This document shows, piece after piece, positions 11,335 through 22,288 of a stretch of DNA of 64,000 bases (its first letter is position 1; each line of letters opens with the position of its first letter). The stretch is taken from the NCBI RefSeq assembly GCF_030272615.1, contig NC_081406.1, positions 471,066,400-471,130,399 on the forward strand, read 5' to 3'. The notes under the pieces were generated by a model that saw only the letters and a list, made by a program, of their open reading frames with translations, was not told the origin of the DNA and ran no database searches. The translations under genes were made by a program, and so were the position numbers. This DNA is from Cryptomeria japonica (Eukaryota > Streptophyta > Pinopsida > Cupressales > Cupressaceae).

Positions 11335-12020
11335 AGGCCTGTTGTGACGTTTCCACACATCGCCCCATTGCAAATGGTGACCCCTTGTTTTTGCTTTTTA
11401 GGGTAGTGTTTTGACTCACCAATCTTCGCAAGTGTAGTGTTTCATAGAGTTTTCTAATAATCCTCAAGTCAATTGGACCAATCATGATCAAATGGACATT
11501 TTGACATCACAGAAGTGCTAAGGCAAGCCAAAGGACGAAAAATGCAACTTCTCAAGGTCAATTCTGACAACTTCCTATTTTTGTGGAATTCTGCTTTTTT
11601 GCTTTTTGCTTTTTGCTTTTTTCATTTTTGGTGCTTTGGGACCAATCAGGGAAGCAGCTTTTTCACCTACTTTTTTGCTTTTTGCTTTTTGCTTTTTTCA
11701 ACTTTTTTGACAGTTGACCTAGGATTGGGTCAGTCAGGTCGTGGCAATGTGGTTCCTATCTTCGAAATGAAAAGTTTGTATCTCCAAGGTGAAAAATCAA
11801 TAGAAAATTCTCCAAACAAGTCGTTGATCCAGAAAGTTCCAGACAAAAATGGTGATGAGCAAGAAATTTCACTAAGTGTTCATGGAAAAAATAAAATGTC
11901 TTGAGGTAAGGCAAATTCCGCTCATCAAGGTAAGAAAATCTCCTGAGGCATAGTAAAATATGCCTTCCACAAAAAGAAAATCTCTTAATCCACAATGAAA
12001 TTCGCCCATCAAAAAACGCA

Positions 12021-12150
12021 ATGTCCTAAGACATGGCAAACTCCACCCATCAAGGAAAGAAAATGTCCTGAGACAAGGCAAACTCCACCCATCAAGGAAA
12101 GAAAATGTCCTGAGCGAAGGCAAACTCCACCCATCAAAAAATGCAAGCCC
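12021..12150 (+). repeat. 42-bp tandem array in leader of element A
   Basis: Units starting ATGTCCTAAGACATGG, ATGTCCTGAGACAAGG and ATGTCCTGAGCGAAGG begin at 12021, 12063 and 12105, each followed by CAAACTCCACCCATCAA. More degenerate units extend on both sides (about 11890-12390). The array occupies the same place as the hairpin array of element B and the arrays of element C, though the unit sequences differ. Confidence 0.8.
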
Positions 12151-12997
12151 TGAGACATGGTAAACTCCACCCAACACTTCACCAAAAAATGGTTTGGCAA
12201 CACATGAAGTCCACCCATCAAGAAAGGAAATATCTTGTAACATAGCAAAGTCCACCAAGCCTTGTGAGGAAATGTCCTAACCAATGCTAAAGTCCACCAA
12301 GGCCAAGAGAAGAATGTCTTAGCAACAAGTGAATTCTGCCTAGGAAATATTGGATATGTCTTGAGACATGATGAAGTCCACCCAAGGAATGGGTAAAGAA
12401 AGTGGTTAAGTGTTGATATTTTTGAAGGGAAAAGTCAGAATTTTGGCTAAGTATAAAGAGATGAGAAAATTCTAAAGTCAAGATGAAGTTCGCCTTGGAA
12501 AATGTGAAAGTTCCATTTCCTACTACCAAATCCGCCCCATCAAGTGGCATTTTTTTTTCCCTTATTCAAGGGCAAAGGATAAAATTCGCCCAGCTATTGA
12601 AAGGAAAATGGAAAGATGATTAAAACAAAAAGTGAAAAGCATGAGGAGATTCACCTAAGGAGAAGAATTCGAAAAATTTTGGCTAAGTGTTGAAAAAGCT
12701 CAAAATTGCAAATTTCCAAGACATCTTCTAGAAGAATTTCAAAGCCAATTTCCACGTTTGAGGTCAAAGTTGGAGTGATTTAATAAAGAATTTTCCAAAC
12801 TTGCAAAACAGCTTTCACTTCAAATCGTCTTTCTTTTTTATGCTTTTTAGGGGCAAATGCTTCAATTTCCAAAATTTCCACAAGTTAAAATTAACCTTCG
12901 AAAATTTCTTCAAACTTTGCACTCTAGGATGGGAACAAACATCCAACCCCCTTAGTGTTTTTTAACTTCGAAAGTTTTCATGATTTTCAGGAGATAG

Positions 12998-13755
12998 ATG
13001 TCAACTAAGGAAGGGATTTCCAAAAAGGTTCAAATGAAATTCGCCAACAAGGGAGCACAGCAAGAATCTAAAATCACTTCAAAGTGGAAGAGGGTTGGTG
13101 ACACCAACCTTGGTCATGTTGACTTCAAAGACAATCAAAGAATGATTGAAGAGAGAAGTAGAAAAGAAAGAAGAATTAAAGAAAGAGAATGAGCAACTGA
13201 GAAATTTTCTCCAACACTTGATAAATCCTATTGCTCAAGGAAATGCAACGGTTCCCCCGCCTTTGGCTCTTCCACAGGAAACAGTTGAAGACTTTGAGGA
13301 GATGAAGATGACAACTAAAGAAACTAAGGAACAGATTGCAAACATCAAAAATGAAGTTCTCACGTTGATATTATCATATCGGCAAACTTCTTTGTTACTA
13401 TCTAGAATTCAAGACATGGCAGATTGTGGCACCTAATGGAAGGATACCGGCCTACCTTGAAGAAGTTGCTATCAAAGAAGCAATTCAAGAAAATGAAATG
13501 AACATGGAAAATCTATAGGTCAAAGCTCAAGAGAATTTCTTCACTTTCACAAGACCGACTACGGCATCCACCTTTTTTTCCATCAAGGATGCCTTTCAGA
13601 AACAGGAATTGGATTGGGAGAATACTTTTGCCACCTGTGTTGATGACTTGGACGTGATCGAATTCAAGATAAACATGCTGCTACATGTCACAGTGGAAGA
13701 GGTTAATCCTCTTGTGTCCAAGTTCATCGAATATGCTGCCCCAAAAAGGGGATAA
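12998..13755 (+). pseudogene. Truncated relative of the element B ORF
   Basis: The start region (ORF 12998-13192) contains KITSKWKRVGDTNLG, which matches KIVSKWSNIGDTNLG near the N-terminus of the B protein. The following frame (13146-13436) has a charged coiled-coil stretch EKKEELKKENEQLRNFLQHL, resembling the C-terminal third of the B protein (REEVEKNRKLEKEV, then the SHINEP region). The frame at 13500-13755 ends VNPLVSKFIEYAAPKRG, resembling the end of B (GIVTKFIAYAKKENW). The central 700-800 residues of B are missing. Frameshifts separate the pieces, so it is a pseudogene. It shows that the ORF is ancestral to this family and not a late insertion in B. Confidence 0.7.
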
Positions 13756-13910
13756 GGATGTGCTCTTCTAGAAGAAAGCTCCATGTGACACTTGTCTTTC
13801 TTTTATTTGCTCTTGTTGGATAACTATTGTAAACCCTAGTTAGAGTATCTATGTTTTAATCTCGGCCATTGATCTCAATTTGATCTAGGCCTTTCGTTCA
13901 TTTTCAAAAC

Positions 13911-13987
13911 TCTATATAAAGCCCTCTTCTCTCATTTGTATGAGATAGATTGGTGAAATTGTTGCTTAAGACTATAAAGATAATAAA
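13911..13987 (+). promoter_or_regulatory. TATA box and AATAAA of element A
   Basis: TCTATATAAA at 13911-13920 is followed 62 bp later by AATAAA at 13982-13987. Elements B and C have equivalent pairs at the same relative place. This is the U3/R promoter and polyadenylation layout of an LTR. Confidence 0.6.
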
Positions 13988-14102
13988 GTTCATTTGCATT
14001 GCTTTGAATCTCTATGTTATCTTGTAGTTGCATGGTTTCATATTTTCTTCAACATAAAATAGAATTTGGTTTATAAAAGTTATTAAATGAATGCAAGATT
14101 TG

Positions 14103-14787
14103 TGTAAATGATATTCAAATTTATGTTCAAGTCTGAAGTTGTATAATCTTATTATAATTTTACTGATATTTTCTGTTATTTCTTATGTCACGGGTTGCTG
14201 AAGATAACATTAATATTTTCTATGCTTCTACAGCTTTTCATTGACATGTACATATAGGCAATGCCCACCAATCAAGGCATGCCTTGACCGGTCATGTCTT
14301 TTGACATGCCCGATCAAAACATGTCTTGATCGGTGCATATGCACCGCTTCACTTAAGCGATGTACTGATAACTATTGGTCACGTCACATTTAATATATAT
14401 TACACCGATTGCTATCGGGGCACATTAGTTAGTATGGTTGACCGATTAGTAATCGGGTCACGTCAGGAATATAATCATCCGACAAATAAGATAATCATCG
14501 ATCGATATAAATTGAGATTAAGATGATAAGTGTTAAAAGTATCATATGATAGCATCAATCGATGCTATCATATGATATCTATGATAGTTATCATAATTCT
14601 AGTCTGATCTTATTACAATTATAGTATGATCGATTATGCATATAAGATGATTAAATCAAGTTCATTTATTTAATCATGAGGTCTACATTTAGATTTTAGT
14701 TATATCGATAAGGTATATGATTGAATGAGAGATAAATGAAGTCTCTCATTCAATCATTTATCTTACCGAAGCTACTAAGTTTCAACA
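14103..14787 (-). repeat. 3' LTR of copia element
   Basis: On the forward strand it runs from TGTAAATGATATTC to TAAGTTTCAACA. It is rich in short inverted repeats, including two 16-bp perfect arms with a 4-base loop at 14541-14576 (ATCATATGATAGCATC and its complement), plus GGTGCATATGCACC and others. Confidence 0.93.
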
Positions 14788-15315
14788 CTCCCTCTTAGCT
14801 AGGGAAGATAACTGGAGACCTATGGAAAATAAGCATCATATTTCTTATAATAACATGTATTACACGACTTCGTAATACAAGGGATCATATCACATATGCT
14901 CGTGACATGATGCATCACGTAATGAGTGACACAGGAATATATCACATCATCTTGTGATATACATATCACATAACACGTGATATCAGTGTCGCATAACACG
15001 CGATACCTTGGATATAGAATACTTGAGAATGTTAAATTCCCTTATATCCAGGTTATGGTATGTGCACTGAGATTACGTCACATAATGTCTACCACAACAT
15101 ATCATGGCACATCCATGAGTCAGAGTGATATCAAGTCAGCATGATATCAACATTACAAGATCGTCACCTCATAATGTTTAATACAAGTGTTCATAGTCTA
15201 AAAGATCGTCACCTTTTAGAAATGTTCACAAGGGGTGGAGCCCATAAAGTCATAACATGACAGAACAAGTTTACACATTAAACATCTCATATATTAGTAC
15301 AGATTACAAAACTGA
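14788..15315 (-). other. Copia 3' untranslated region
   Basis: Non-coding sequence between the pol stop and the 3' LTR. It contains the polypurine tract next to 14788 and scattered ATCACAT/CGTGATAT-type short repeats (14880-15010). No ORF is seen. Confidence 0.7.
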
Positions 15316-18300
15316 TTATAACTCAATCATACCAAGACCTTTTCTGAAGTGTTCAACTTTCACTCTGGCTAGAGGTTTGGTCAGTATGTTTGTTGTCTGG
15401 TCTCCTGTACTGATATACTGTAACTGAATCACATTCCTATCCACCATATCTCTCACATAGTGATAAGGGATCTCAATGTGTTTGGATCTATCATGAAATA
15501 CAGGGTTCACAGAGAGTTTTATACAACTCTGATTGTCACAATGAATTATAGTAGGCTTCATTGGTTCTCCGAATAATCCCACAAGTAGCTTTCGTAGTCA
15601 TACAGTTTCTCGTGCAGCCATGGAAGCTGCGATATATTCGGCCTCTGTAGAGCTCTGAGCTACTGAAGACTGTTTCCTACTAATCCAAGATATCATGGCT
15701 GAACCCAAGCTGAAGCAGCACCCTGAGGTGCTTTTCCTGTCAGTCACACCTCCAGCCCAATCTGAATCAGTGAACCCGTGAAGATTCAAGTCAATATTCT
15801 CATACTTGAGTCCATAGTTGAGAGTACCTTGAAGGTATCTCATTATATGTTTTACTGCCATAAGATGAATCTCCTTAGGTTCACACATGAATTGACTTAA
15901 GGCATTTACTGGATAACAGATATCAGGTCTAGTATTGACCAGGTACATTAATGATCCAATCATCTGTCTGTAGAGCGTAGGATCTACCAATGGAGAATCT
16001 GTTGCTGCCTCCTTCAGTTTGTGAAGATTAGTTTTCATGGGAGAAGTCATGGGTCTACAGTTCATCATACCAAATCTCTTCAATATGTCTAAGGTGTATT
16101 TTCCTTGATTAAGTATAATGCTGTTAGAGTTTTGTCAAACCTCTAATCCAAGGAAGTAATGTAGAAGGCCTAAATCCTTCATATCAAACTCCTTTTCAAG
16201 GTCTTTCTTACATTGACCAATAAGGTGATTTTCTCCTGTAATCAGAAGATCATCAACATATAAGATTAATATCAGCATGTCACTTTTGACTTTCTTGAAG
16301 TAAAGATTTGGATCTGCATCATTCTTTAAGAATCCCAATCCCAGCAGATAGCTGTCAATTCTTTCATACCAAGCCTTGGGAGCCTATTTTAGACCATATA
16401 GAGCTTTCTTTAATCTGCACACGTGTCTCTGTATTGTGGATCTCAAACCCTTCTGGTTGTTCTAAGTAGACTTCCTCCTCAATTTCACCATTCAAGAAAG
16501 CAGTTTTCACATCCATTTGATGGACTTTCCAGCCTTTGGCTGCTGCAATGGCCAGTACTGTTCTGAGAGAGGTGTATCTAGCAACTGGAGCAAATGTCTC
16601 ATCATAGTCTATTCCTTCTTTCTGAGAGAACCCCCAGACAACAAATCTGGCTTTATGTTTCTCTATGCTACCATCGACAGCATGTTTGATTTTGAATAGC
16701 CACTTGGATGAGACAACGGATTTCCCTTTTGGCCTAGGAACAATTTCCCATACATCATTGTTGAGGATGGATTTATATTCTTCTGACATGGCATCTCTCC
16801 AAACTTGATGTTTAAGAGCTTCTGGTACACTAGAAGGTTCTGATTTAGAGAGATCATTCATTAGGGCTACATAGCTAATGAATCTTCGGGGCCTCTTACT
16901 TTCTCTAAAGGTCCCTGAAGGAGCTGCAAAGTCCCTTGCATCTTCCATTGTTTTGTGAGCCCACAGAGGTCTTTTCTTAGCGATTTCTTGGGGAGGAATT
17001 TGTTCTTCATTTTCTTCTGAGCACTCCCTCTGAATCTGAGGAGTGGAATCCTCTTCTATGTTTGAAGATGGAACATAGATTTTTGACTCAATAGAGTATT
17101 TGGCTCTTTTGAAAGTTGTCTTCTTCAAATATTACATCTCTACTAAGTTCAATATTGCTATGTCCAAGCACAAATATTCTGTAGGCTTTAGAGGTTTCAC
17201 TGTATCCAACAAATATTCCTTTTCTTCCAGAGGGTTCTAGTTTTGTTCTTTTCTCTTTAGGTATATGAAAGTAGATAGGGCATCCAAATATCCTAAAGTG
17301 AGTGATATCAGGTTTTATACCTGTGAAGACTTCTTCAAGAGTTTTATCTTCAATGTGGGAGTGAGGGCATCTATTTTGTATGTATACAGCAGTGTTGGAG
17401 GCTTCTGCCCAAAGACGAGTTTCTAAGTTTTGATCAAGAAGCATGGCTTTGGCTGCCTCTACAATGGTTCCATTTTTTCCTCTCAACAACCCCATTTTGT
17501 TGGGGGTTGTAAGGGACAGTGAACTCCCTTTTAATCCCAGCATCTTTAAAAAATTCTCTAAAAATGTATGAGGTGTATTCCCTCCCATTATCAGTCCTTA
17601 AGGTTTTTATTCTCCTTCCGGAAGAATTTTCAGAGAGGGATTTGAATTCCTTAAATCTCTTGAGCATCTCTTCAGATTCTTTACGTTTAAGAAAATAGAT
17701 CCAGGTCTTCCTGGAGAAGTCATCAATGAATATTACATAGTAAAGGCACCCCCCTAATGATGGTACAGACATTGGCCCACATAGGTCAAAGTGAACTAGC
17801 TCTAAAACATTGCTTGTTTTCCTAGAACTATTCTGAAAGGAACTCTTAGTATTTTTGCCTAGGGCACACCCCTTACATGTACCAGAATGGTATTGTTTTA
17901 ACTTAAGCAAACCAATTACTAATTTTTCCATTGAACATAAAGCACAAAAGTTTAAATGACCTAATCTTCTATGCCAAATTTCATTTGAATCTGTAATCTC
18001 ATGAATTAGGGCTAGGTTAGATTCAGTACATACCTCGTATAAATAGCCTTTTCTATGTCCTAGGGTTGTAGCCTTCTTGATGGAAGAGTTTTGTGGCCAT
18101 ACTAGAACTTTACCATTCATGAATGTTATTTTGTACCCATCATCTTCAAGTGCAGATATGGGGATTAAGTTCCTCTTGATGCCAGGAACGAATAGGACTC
18201 TAGTGAGTTGAAGAGACATGCCTGTCTTCAGCTTAATGGTGCAAGTACCAACGCCTTTCACTGGATGTGCAGAGTCATCACCAATAGTTACTTCCTCATC

Positions 18301-18576
18301 GGTTTCTTCTACCATGGAATCCAATAATTCTCTATACCCAAGGATGTGTCTTGAAGATCCACTGTCAATGATCCAGGTGTTAGTTTTATTGGATACTTGA
18401 CTGGAGAGGGCAGAGTAGAATACATGCTTCTCGGAGTCATATTCTTCCCTTTTAACTTTTGCAAATGTAGCTTGCTGTTTGATTCTATCCGGACATCTTG
18501 CTGCATAGGTGTCCATATTGATCACACCTAAAGCACTGAATGTGAGAGTTGTCTCTTTTAGATGACTTTTTCTCAT
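15316..18576 (-). pseudogene. Copia pol: protease, integrase, RT, RNase H; broken
   Basis: Segments in transcription order are as follows. At 18576-17434 are a CCHC-like remnant (YAARCPDR), protease DSGSSRHI, the pre-integrase HRRLGHLN...CKGCALGK zinc site and the integrase core with VHFDLCGPM and TDNGREY. At 17588-17088 is the integrase C-terminal part (FRIFGCPIYFHIPKEKR). At 17128-16364 is reverse transcriptase (WEIVPRPKG, ETFAPVARYTSLR, QMDVKTAFLNGE). At 16338-16135 is the palm with the intact YVDDLL motif. At 16083-15316 is RNase H (FTDSDWAGG, SSTEAEYIA, ILTKPLARVKVEHFR). The frame changes between these blocks at least four times, so the polyprotein is not made. Order PR-IN-RT-RH defines Ty1/copia. 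Confidence 0.9.
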
Positions 18577-18700
18577 GTCGGTTCTTTCTCTTCTTGAAAT
18601 GTTTCTTCTTGTTTTTCTTGTTGGAGTTGGTATTTAGAACATGGAGATCTTCATCTATGTTCTTTTGTTTGATCCCCTTCTTATTTCGCCTTGACTCCTC

Positions 18701-19228
18701 TTAAAGACAATCTACTCTTAGCCTATCAAATTTCGGATATTTAGCTCTTGCACTAATGCCTTGGATGAATGTCTCCCATGTACTAGGCAACCTTAGCTCT
18801 TTCCTCTGGATCTCATATCCAAGCGTTGCCAATTCATCCCTTAGGGCTGATATCCGCATAAAGTATGCATTGATTGACTCCCCTTTGTTCATACTTATAT
18901 GATTTATTTCTTTTTTTAGAGCCAGGGTTCTACTTGCATTATTTATCTCAAATGCACTTTCGAGTGCTTTGAACATATGGTAGGCAGCTTCATGCTTTGT
19001 TATTATTGGCATGATGTGATTTCTTACTCCATCAACTATGATCTTCATGGCCTTTTCATTTCCCTCGATCCATGTTGATTTGTCAGGTTCATCCTCTAGT
19101 TCTTTAGATTCAATTTTTACGAATGATTCAACCTTATTTTCTTTTAGAATCATTTTAATTCTGAACTTCCATGCTGAGAAATTGTCGCCTCCTTCAAGTC
19201 TGTCCTCAAATCTGATAGCATTAGCCAT
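18701..19228 (-). pseudogene. Copia gag
   Basis: A 175-codon ORF starts MANAIRFEDRLEGGDNFSAW, the typical copia gag opening, followed by a UBN2-like helical gag region (KALESAFEINNASRTLALKK, SINAYFMRISALRDEL). It stops at RVDCL before the zinc knuckle; the downstream frame continues toward 18576 with lysine-rich sequence. The premature stop separates gag from pol. It forms the capsid-like particle in active relatives. Confidence 0.85.
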
Positions 19229-19309
19229 GGGAAATATGATGTTTACATCTTCGGTTTGAACTTCTCAAATTTGAATGCCTCAAGTTCGATTAGTGTGGCT
19301 CTGATACCA

Positions 19310-19994
19310 TGTAAATAATATTCAAATTTATGTTCAAGTCTGAAGTTGTATAAACTTATTGTTCTTTTACTGATATTTTTTGTTATTTCTTCTGTCACAG
19401 GTTGCTGAAGATAACATTAATATTTTCTATGCTTCTACAGCTTTTCATTGACATGTACATATAGGCAATGCCCACCAATCAAGGCATGCCTTGACCAGTC
19501 ATGTCTTTTGACATGCTCGATCAAGACATGTCTTGATCGGTGCATATGCACCGCTTCACTTAAGCGATGTACCGATAACTATTGGTCACGTCACATTTAA
19601 TATATATTAAACCGATTGCTATCGGGGCACGTTAGTTAGTATGTTTGACCGATTAGTAATCAGGTCACGTCAAGAATATAATCATCCGACAAATAAGATA
19701 ATCATCGATCGATATAAATTGAGATTAAGATGATAATTGTTATAGCTATCATATGATAGCATCAATCGATGCTATCATATGATATCTATGATAGTTATCA
19801 TAATTCTGGTCTGATCTTATTACAATTATAGTATGATCGATTATACATATAAGATGATTATAACAAGTTCATTTATTTAATCATGAGGTCTACATTTAGA
19901 TTTTAGTTATATCGATAAGGTATATGATTGAATGAGAGATAAATGAAGTCTCTCATTCAATCATTTATCTTACCGAAGCTACTAAGTTTCAACA
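19310..19994 (-). repeat. 5' LTR of copia element
   Basis: 685 bp, same length as the other LTR, bounded by TGTAAATAATATTC and TAAGTTTCAACA on the forward strand. The primer binding site is immediately next to 19310. The 16-bp-arm palindrome is conserved at 19748-19783. Confidence 0.93.
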
Positions 19995-20579
19995 ATTTGA
20001 TAGTATTGATTGGTGAAAGCATTGCTCATACCTTTGATGGACAGATGATTTTTGTTCATTGTGCATAGTTAGCTTGAGCATATTTTGTGGATGTTTAACT
20101 TCTACTTTCAAATAAGTATTCTTCATTTTGATGGTACTATTCATGGTATGAAAATCTTAAGCACAACCCTTGAAGATTGCACCCACTTTGTTTAGTTGTT
20201 TAAGTTGGCAGACCAAAACGTGGTTTAGTTTCACCCAATCACTATCGTCTCTTAAATTCCTAGAAATAGTATAGAATTCCTAAACCCTTTTCCTTTTTAC
20301 CTTTTTTTAAATCCAAAATCGAAAATCCCAAAAAATAAAGCTAAAAGTCTTCATTGTGAATGAAATTCGTTAGTCCCCCTTCGACTACCAGCACACATCA
20401 CCAAACGAGCTATATTCCAACATTAAAGTCGCTAGGTCGCAGTAAAAACATTGGAATCGCCATATGATCTTCTTTGCAATCTTAGCATACACGGTGATTT
20501 TATTCAAGCGAGGATAGAGTGTCTTTTGGGCATCTTTATTCTATGTTTTGTGTGTCAAAAAACACGCACCAACAAGGCC

Positions 20580-20690
20580 CCTTCAAAACTTGTTTTACCT
20601 TCTTAATCAAAAACAAATGGAAAAACATTTTTGTTTTTATTTCCCTCCTCCAACTATTTAACTCTTTACTCCCATGTCTAAAAACTTCTT
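20580..20690 (+). mobile_element. Continuation of LINE 3' tail and spacer
   Basis: CCTTCAAAACTTGTTTTACC directly continues the LINE 3' UTR interrupted by element A. The part after about 20630 is AT/T-rich and continues across the G1 insertion into 39439. Confidence 0.45.
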
Positions 20691-21025
20691 TGTTAGGGGT
20701 CAATAACACATGTTAGTTTGTAGTTGGGATGGGTGTTTATGTTTGGTTATGTTTGAGTCCCCATGGGGTAGTTGGTAGTTAGTGACGGTTGGCAACTTGG
20801 CCAACCGTCGAGTCTATATATGATTCGGATGGAACCTCGGCAAGGGGGGTATTTGTACTGACATATTCTTGAGAATTCAATAAAGATATCATTCTTCTAG
20901 TATAGTTGTTTGTTATTGTTACTTATGCTTTGATATATGAATGTTCTGTTACATGAATAATTGGTACGTGTGGGAAATCCTTGTTTTATCCGACAATTTA
21001 CCAACCTCATACTAAGGACTAAACA
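20691..21025 (+). repeat. 5' LTR of G1
   Basis: 335 bp from TGTTAGGGGTCAATAACA to GGACTAAACA. It contains TATATATG (20815-20822) and AATAAAG (near 20879). About a dozen substitutions and one 10-11 bp block distinguish it from the 3' LTR. Confidence 0.93.
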
Positions 21026-21085
21026 TTTTGGCGTCGTTGTCTGAACGAACCTAGAGATAACTATGGCAGCAGGCGGAAGGAATTA

Positions 21086-21841
21086 ATGGGTCGGCCATTC
21101 AACCAGCAATTAATTGTCGTGGACAGCAACACACACGAAGAAAGTACCGTGGAAGAGGCACGAGAGGATCAGTTGACAGCAAACTTGGTAGAGTTGTGGG
21201 ACGTGTCGATCACGCAGTACGTGCAGAGGGAGGCTCAAGAGAGAGTCGTCTCTGAAGGCACAGTACGTGATGAACTCACCGTCAGCACTCCCGTCTTTGA
21301 CCTGCTCGGAAGTATTCCAAGGTTACTCGCCAGAAATCTGATTGCACTTCAAGACCGAAGGGAAACTGTACGGGAACTTTGTTGGCAACAAGTACTCCAA
21401 AGGTACGAAGAACAGAACCGTAGGGAGGAAGAGGAGAGGGAGACAAGCCGACGCCGTACCTCTGGAACTTAATGCCCCTATGGCCAAACAAAGACAAACA
21501 TACCACTGCCACCGAAGGAGTAGACGAGGGAACTGTACGGAAATCTCTCCGTACAAAAGAACAGGCCGAGCGGAGACGACGGCTAAGGGAGGTTGCTGAC
21601 TCGAAGAGCCCTGAGAAACGTAGCAGAAGTCAGAGTGTGAGTCGGAGTCGTAGTCAGGAGAGACAAAGGCCGTGTACGTGGAAGGAGTTGGCGGAGGCCG
21701 CCAGGAACTTGCCACTTCCAGACGTACCGAAGGAAGATCTCACCGACCAGGCCCCACACTCGACGTCGAGTGAAGAAGACTCTTAAGGCGAGTCACAGAG
21801 CAACTCGTCAAAGTATTCTGAACAAGGAGGGGAGGCGGTAC
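21086..21841 (+). pseudogene. G1 gag N-terminal part, frameshifted
   Basis: ORF 21086-21472 (start MGRPFNQQLIVVDSNTHEES, then helical and Arg/Glu-rich REEEERETSRRRT) overlaps ORF 21472-21786 in another frame (DEGTVRKSLRTKEQAERRRR, then an SRSRSQ region and PLPDVPKEDL). Element B inserted at GTACGGGAC. After removal of B and one duplication the frame reads V-R-D-L-H-E-E-V into 29135, so gag was continuous before the insertion. N-terminal gag of this family is not well characterised; the role is by position. Confidence 0.65.
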
Positions 21842-22288
21842 GGGACTGTTGTGACCATTTCACACATCGCCCCATCGCAAATGGGGACCCCCTCTTTTTG
21901 CTTGTTTTTCGCTAGTTTTCGCTTTCGTTTTTAGGGTTTTGTTAGTTAGTTAGTTGTCTGGATTTAGGGCCAAGCCTTAGGGTTTTAAATATTGCCTTTT
22001 TAAGCCAAAATCCAGTCGCTTTTGAGAGCTTTTTGAGCTTCTTTCCTAGAATGCAAATTTTGAATGCAATGAATTCGCCAAAATGGTCTAATTTTCAATT
22101 GGAATGTTCATGCAGAGCTTAAACTTGTCTAAATGATGACCGTCAATGTGAATTTTTGTCTGATTGAATATTTTGACCAAATTTTGACTTTTTTGAAGTT
22201 TGATCCTGGGCATTGGAATTGATTTGTTTTCGCCTCGTGAAGTGTTAAAATGTGAAAAATCTTGTTATTTTGGCCTGTAGGAGCAAAA

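Larger units (their letters stand above)
14103..19994 (-). mobile_element. Ty1/copia LTR retrotransposon, reverse strand
   Basis: Two 685-bp LTRs (14103-14787 and 19310-19994) enclose gag and pol on the reverse strand. Perfect 5-bp target duplications ATTTG flank the element (14098-14102 and 19995-19999). The primer binding site TGGTATCAGAGCC, complementary to initiator tRNA-Met, abuts the right LTR (19309 down to 19297). A purine-rich tract (AAGAGGGAG on the reverse strand) abuts the left LTR. By eye the LTRs differ at about 25 of 685 sites. The element sits in element A downstream of its AATAAA. Pol has frameshifts, so it is inactive. Confidence 0.95.
11340..20574 (+). mobile_element. Element A: solo-LTR-like element with ORF remnant
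   Basis: It starts TGTTGTGACG followed by CACACATCGCCCCATTGC and ends ACACGCACCAACA. Perfect 5-bp target duplications AGGCC flank it at 11335-11339 and 20575-20579. Without the nested copia element it is about 3.34 kb. Order of parts: start motif, T-rich leader with TTTTTGC repeats (11588-11715), a 42-bp tandem array, a truncated ORF (12998-13755), a TATA box (13911-13920) and AATAAA (13982-13987). The TATA-AATAAA-end-CA order is that of an LTR (U3-R-U5). It shares start, end and ORF ends with element B. No second LTR copy exists. Confidence 0.85.
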
